59,386 nt of DNA. Origin: Candidatus Rifleibacteriota bacterium. Its GTDB lineage: Bacteria; Riflebacteria; Ozemobacteria; Ozemobacterales; Ozemobacteraceae. The DNA is taken from assembly GCA_029565415.1 (NCBI GenBank), contig JAKQOH010000156.1, positions 1 to 59,386 of the forward strand. The letters are read 5' to 3'. Positions 57,117-59,386 of the stretch are shown in pieces. Positions within the stretch are counted from its first letter, which is position 1. Each line of letters opens with the position of its first letter. The notes under the pieces were generated by a model. It had not been told where the DNA came from, made no database searches, and saw only the letters and a list, made by a program, of their open reading frames with translations. The translations under genes were made by a program, and so were the position numbers.

Positions 57117-58004
57117 ATGGGGAAGCGAGGGCCGAAGCCGGGCGACTTTCCGTTGCCGGAATGGTTCGACCTGGGGAAGTATGTCCGGGCCGGGAAACTG
57201 ACACTTGCCGAATGGTATGACCAACTGATGTTGAGATATGGGCCGTGGTATCGCGACTTCGCCGCCCGCCCGCTGGGGCGCACGGAAAGGATGCGTCTCG
57301 ACCTGATCCGGCGTGACGGCATACCCAACCTTGCCAGACTGCGGGCCGGGGATGACCCCCTCCGGGCTGGGCTTCTCAACCTTGCCCGAAAAAGCGGGGG
57401 CAAAGGCACCGCTCGGGAACGGGCAACGCTCATCCCCATTCTCGAGCCCGCCCCCGTATCGGGCATTTCTGTTCGGGAGTTCTGTAACATGCTCACGGGG
57501 CTTCGGGCCGAACGGCTGGCGAAATGTCGGGAGCTGTTCGAGGATTTCAGCGTGTTCTGTGTCGATGATGCGCCGGGGGCCGAATGGATGGATGATCCCG
57601 TTGACATGGCCACCGGCTGGGGCTACAACAAGGCAACCATCCGTATCGACCTCGAATACCCTGATGACGTGCTGGAGGAACAATTCAAGGCATTCATCAA
57701 GGCGACTCGAACAAGGACCGGGGTTGCAAACCCCGGCAAGAGAAAATCGCCGAAAAGCTGGGAAACCATGCAGCAATGGGCCGACTCTCGCGTTCTGCCC
57801 TATATCGACCTCAAAATATGGGCATGGGAAAATCAGGTTTCAATGACTTATGATGCCATGGCGCAGGCGATCGGAACAGACGACGCCCAAGGCAGCGGGA
57901 GGGGTGGAGAGGCAATATCCAGAACGGTGGAACCCCTCGCAAGAAAACTCCTTTCCTCGACATACTTGAAAAAGCTGAAATCCCGCATAGAAAGCGGGGA
58001 GTGA
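57117..58004 (+). CDS. element-encoded protein of unknown function
   Basis: 295 residues. Begins MGKRGPKPGDFPLPEWFDLGKY and has a helical, Arg- and Trp-rich body (LTLAEWYDQLMLRYGPWYRDFAARPLG, RMRLDLIRRDGIPNLARLRAG) and a C-terminal part with ISVREFCNMLTGL, DLKIWAWENQVSMTYDAMAQ. The N-terminal GKRGPKP patch is a basic nucleic-acid-like motif seen in small terminase-like proteins, but nothing else supports that. GGGAGG precedes the ATG. A terminator follows. Confidence 0.65.
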   Translation: MGKRGPKPGDFPLPEWFDLGKYVRAGKLTLAEWYDQLMLRYGPWYRDFAARPLGRTERMRLDLIRRDGIPNLARLRAGDDPLRAGLLNLARKSGGKGTARERATLIPILEPAPVSGISVREFCNMLTGLRAERLAKCRELFEDFSVFCVDDAPGAEWMDDPVDMATGWGYNKATIRIDLEYPDDVLEEQFKAFIKATRTRTGVANPGKRKSPKSWETMQQWADSRVLPYIDLKIWAWENQVSMTYDAMAQAIGTDDAQGSGRGGEAISRTVEPLARKLLSSTYLKKLKSRIESGE

Positions 58005-58019
58005 CAGGCGATAACCGCC

Positions 58020-58051
58020 AAGACCGGCACGGGGGGCCGGTCTTTTGTTTT
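58020..58051 (+). terminator. intrinsic terminator after the unknown element gene
   Basis: 9-base stem AAGACCGGC/GCCGGTCTT with a 7-base loop, followed by TTGTTTT. Confidence 0.8.
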
Positions 58052-58104
58052 CTCCGGCCATCTTTGCGGCGGAATCCCTGATCGGAAGCGGCGGAAAACT
58101 ACCC

Positions 58105-58129
58105 GCATGAAAGTATTTTTCTTTCATGC
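58105..58129 (+). promoter_or_regulatory. perfect inverted repeat upstream of the AlpA-like gene, possible operator
   Basis: GCATGAAAG, 7 AT-rich bases, CTTTCATGC. The arms match over 9 bases without error. It lies 64 bases before the AlpA-like start. It could bind a phage-type regulator, or act as an mRNA hairpin. Confidence 0.5.
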
Positions 58130-58192
58130 CTCACGTTTCCGGTTCAATTCATAGTGGAATAATACCGACCGAAATAAACGGAGGTATGCACT

Positions 58193-58411
58193 ATGAACCA
58201 ACCCTCTCTTGACGGCCTGTTGCGAATTTCTCAGATATGCGGCGATCGGAAGCGCGGCATTCCCGCCATCGTTCCGGTGTCGCGTTCCACGTGGTGGGCC
58301 GGGGTGGCAAGCGGGCGCTTCCCTGCTCCCGTGCGTCTCGGCTCGAAACTGACGTTCTGGAAGGCGGCGGACATCCGCGCGTTGCTCGAAAAGCTGGGGG
58401 CGGCATCATGA
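58193..58411 (+). CDS. AlpA-family transcriptional regulator / excisionase-like protein
   Basis: 72 residues with a winged-helix DNA-binding pattern like AlpA and excisionases: LLRISQICGDRKRGIPAIVPVSRSTWWAGVASGRFPAPVRLGSKLTFWKAADIRALLEKL. The segment SRSTWW-x5-GRFPAPV-LG is the AlpA helix-turn-wing. In related elements AlpA switches on the integrase for excision. GGAGG lies 8 bases before the ATG. Its stop overlaps the next small ORF by 4 bases. Confidence 0.82.
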   Translation: MNQPSLDGLLRISQICGDRKRGIPAIVPVSRSTWWAGVASGRFPAPVRLGSKLTFWKAADIRALLEKLGAAS

Positions 58412-58533
58412 AAAAAGAAGCCGCGCGGCGAAGCGCACGACTCACCATACCGAAAAGTATTCTACCCGATATCCTCACCGCGTGCAACCGTTCACGCGGG
58501 GGCTGGGGGTGGGCCGATGAAGTCTATTCATGA
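58408..58533 (+). CDS. 41-residue basic protein, function unknown
   Basis: Starts with ATGA overlap of the AlpA-like stop: MKKEAARRSARLTIPKSILPDILTACNRSRGGWGWADEVYS. Basic N-terminus and a short helix. It overlaps the primase start in another frame by 17 bases. Coupled position suggests a real small gene, but no family is recognised. Confidence 0.45.
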   Translation: MKKEAARRSARLTIPKSILPDILTACNRSRGGWGWADEVYS

Positions 58534-59386
58534 TGCGCTTCGTGAAGCCTGCAACCAGGCGGGCGTTGTTTACAAGGAAGTGCCGGCCGATGGGCGTTTC
58601 CATCCGGCGGATATTGCCGATGATCCGCACGGGAAGGGCGACGGCCGTATCAAGCTGTTCCCCGACGGGGAGGGCGGGCTTGTTGCGAACTGGAAAACGG
58701 GCGATGATCCTATCCCGTTCTTCATCGACGACGGCCGGAAGCTGACCGACTCGGAACGCCGGGAACGTGATCGGCGGCGGGAAGAAGCCATTAGATCGAC
58801 GCGGGCCGAAGAGAAAAAGCGCAGGGCCGAAGCGGCGGAACAGGCGGCGGCAACCTGGGCCGTTGCAACGCCGGCCGGGGCCGATCATCCATACCTGACA
58901 AAAAAGCGCGTGAAGCCTTACGGCGTTCGCGTTCACGATGGGCGGCTGATCGTTCCGGTGAAGATCGACGGAGTTATATCGTCCCTGCAATACATCTCGG
59001 ACGACGGCGGGAAGCTGTTCCTTCGTGGCGGCGCGAAAAGTCGGGGCTTTCATCTGATCGGGGAAGCGCGGGCCGATGGGGTTATCTGCATTGCCGAAGG
59101 ATACGCAACGGCGGCAACCGTCCATGAAGCAACGGGCCTTCCTGCCGCCGTCGCGTTCGATGCCGGTAACCTCGAACCCGTCGCCGTCTCGTTCCGAAAG
59201 GCATACCCGACCGCAACCCTGATCGTATGCGGTGACGATGACCACGCGACGGCCGGGAATCCGGGCCGAACGAAGGCAATGGCGGCCGCAAAAGCCGCCG
59301 GGGGCGTTGCCGTTTTCCCCGAGTTCGGAGCCGATCGGCCGGCGAAGGCTTCCGACTTCAACGACATGGCGGCGGTGAAGAGTATG
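58517..59386 (+). CDS. Toprim-domain phage/plasmid primase, 3' end outside window
   Basis: 290 residues visible, starting MKSIHDALREACNQAG. N-terminal region with FHPADIADDPHGKGDGRIKLFPDGEGGLVANWKTG, then a Glu/Arg-rich coiled segment, HPYLTKKRVKPYGVRVHDGRLIVPV, and a Toprim core: catalytic Glu in CIAEGYATAATVHEATG (~191) and the DxD in CGDDDHAT (~239). This is the layout of primase-helicases of integrative elements and plasmids, which start DNA synthesis. A helicase half would be expected downstream of the window edge. Weak ribosome site. Confidence 0.85.
   Translation, partial: MKSIHDALREACNQAGVVYKEVPADGRFHPADIADDPHGKGDGRIKLFPDGEGGLVANWKTGDDPIPFFIDDGRKLTDSERRERDRRREEAIRSTRAEEKKRRAEAAEQAAATWAVATPAGADHPYLTKKRVKPYGVRVHDGRLIVPVKIDGVISSLQYISDDGGKLFLRGGAKSRGFHLIGEARADGVICIAEGYATAATVHEATGLPAAVAFDAGNLEPVAVSFRKAYPTATLIVCGDDDHATAGNPGRTKAMAAAKAAGGVAVFPEFGADRPAKASDFNDMAAVKSM

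Larger units (their letters stand above)
55510..59386 (+). mobile_element. left part of an integrated element (tRNA-associated, P4-integrase type)
   Basis: Starting right after the tRNA with anticodon CAT, genes change character: tyrosine integrase, unknown proteins, an AlpA-like regulator and a Toprim primase, all on the plus strand and without the codon habits of the rest. This is the standard order of a tRNA-integrated prophage, satellite or ICE. The right end and its attachment repeat lie outside the window, so size and type are unknown. Confidence 0.8.

Overview
The window reads as chromosome of a GC-rich, diderm (outer-membrane) bacterium. LpxK, type IV pilus genes, an OmpH/Skp-like coiled-coil protein and a pilus-type retraction ATPase point to an outer membrane. 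The mix of a membrane-anchored FtsY, a large secreted clostripain-family protease and many unassignable secreted proteins suggests a deep-branching or candidate phylum (something like Riflebacteria/Ozemobacteria is a guess; 16S is not in the window). Genes are tightly packed, often with 4-base stop/start overlaps. Promoters with TTGnnn and TAnnnT boxes can be read in several gaps.

Region by region: 1-5.4 kb holds, on the minus strand, an aldo/keto reductase, an exporter-permease/CPBP-protease fusion, and a STAS - TPR - HExxH membrane protein operon. 5.4-13.3 kb holds thiol peroxidase, a secreted zinc phospholipase-like protein fused to a helix-hairpin-helix domain, small membrane and secreted proteins, PolX, endonuclease III, an SH3/NlpC-like secreted protein and an alpha/beta hydrolase. 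13.4-18.7 kb is the conserved rpsF-ssb-rpsR-DUF2232-rplI-dnaB block followed by a PAP2 phosphatase. 18.6-23.8 kb (minus) is an envelope-glycan operon: a double glycosyltransferase, a single glycosyltransferase, a CsaB-like pyruvyl transferase and LpxK. 24-29.5 kb has a small exported protein coupled to a CopA copper ATPase, and a PilT ATPase carrying a long HEAT-repeat extension. 29.6-41 kb has a secreted C11 (clostripain) protease, a GAF-GAF-PAS adenylate cyclase, an orphan molybdenum hydroxylase large subunit, membrane proteins and a secreted phospholipase D. 41.3-46.4 kb is smc-ftsY. 46.4-55.1 kb (minus) is a secreted protein and a minor-pilin operon ending in a 1507-residue secreted protein that sits where PilY1 sits in other species.

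At 55.2-55.5 kb lie tRNA-Leu(TAA), initiator tRNA-Met and a second tRNA with a CAT anticodon. Immediately after the last tRNA a P4-type integrase begins an integrated element (integrase, small ORF, unknown protein, AlpA-like regulator, 41-residue ORF, Toprim primase cut by the window end).

Three things stand out. (1) Several operon heads have a -10 box exactly 6 or 7 bases before the start codon, which predicts leaderless mRNAs. (2) Nearly every long gene contains one or two 20-40 base AT-rich islands of rare A/T-ending codons inside otherwise very GC-rich sequence. (3) There are several unusual domain fusions: HEAT-PilT, phospholipase C-HhH, permease-CPBP, GT4-GT4 and TM-FtsY.
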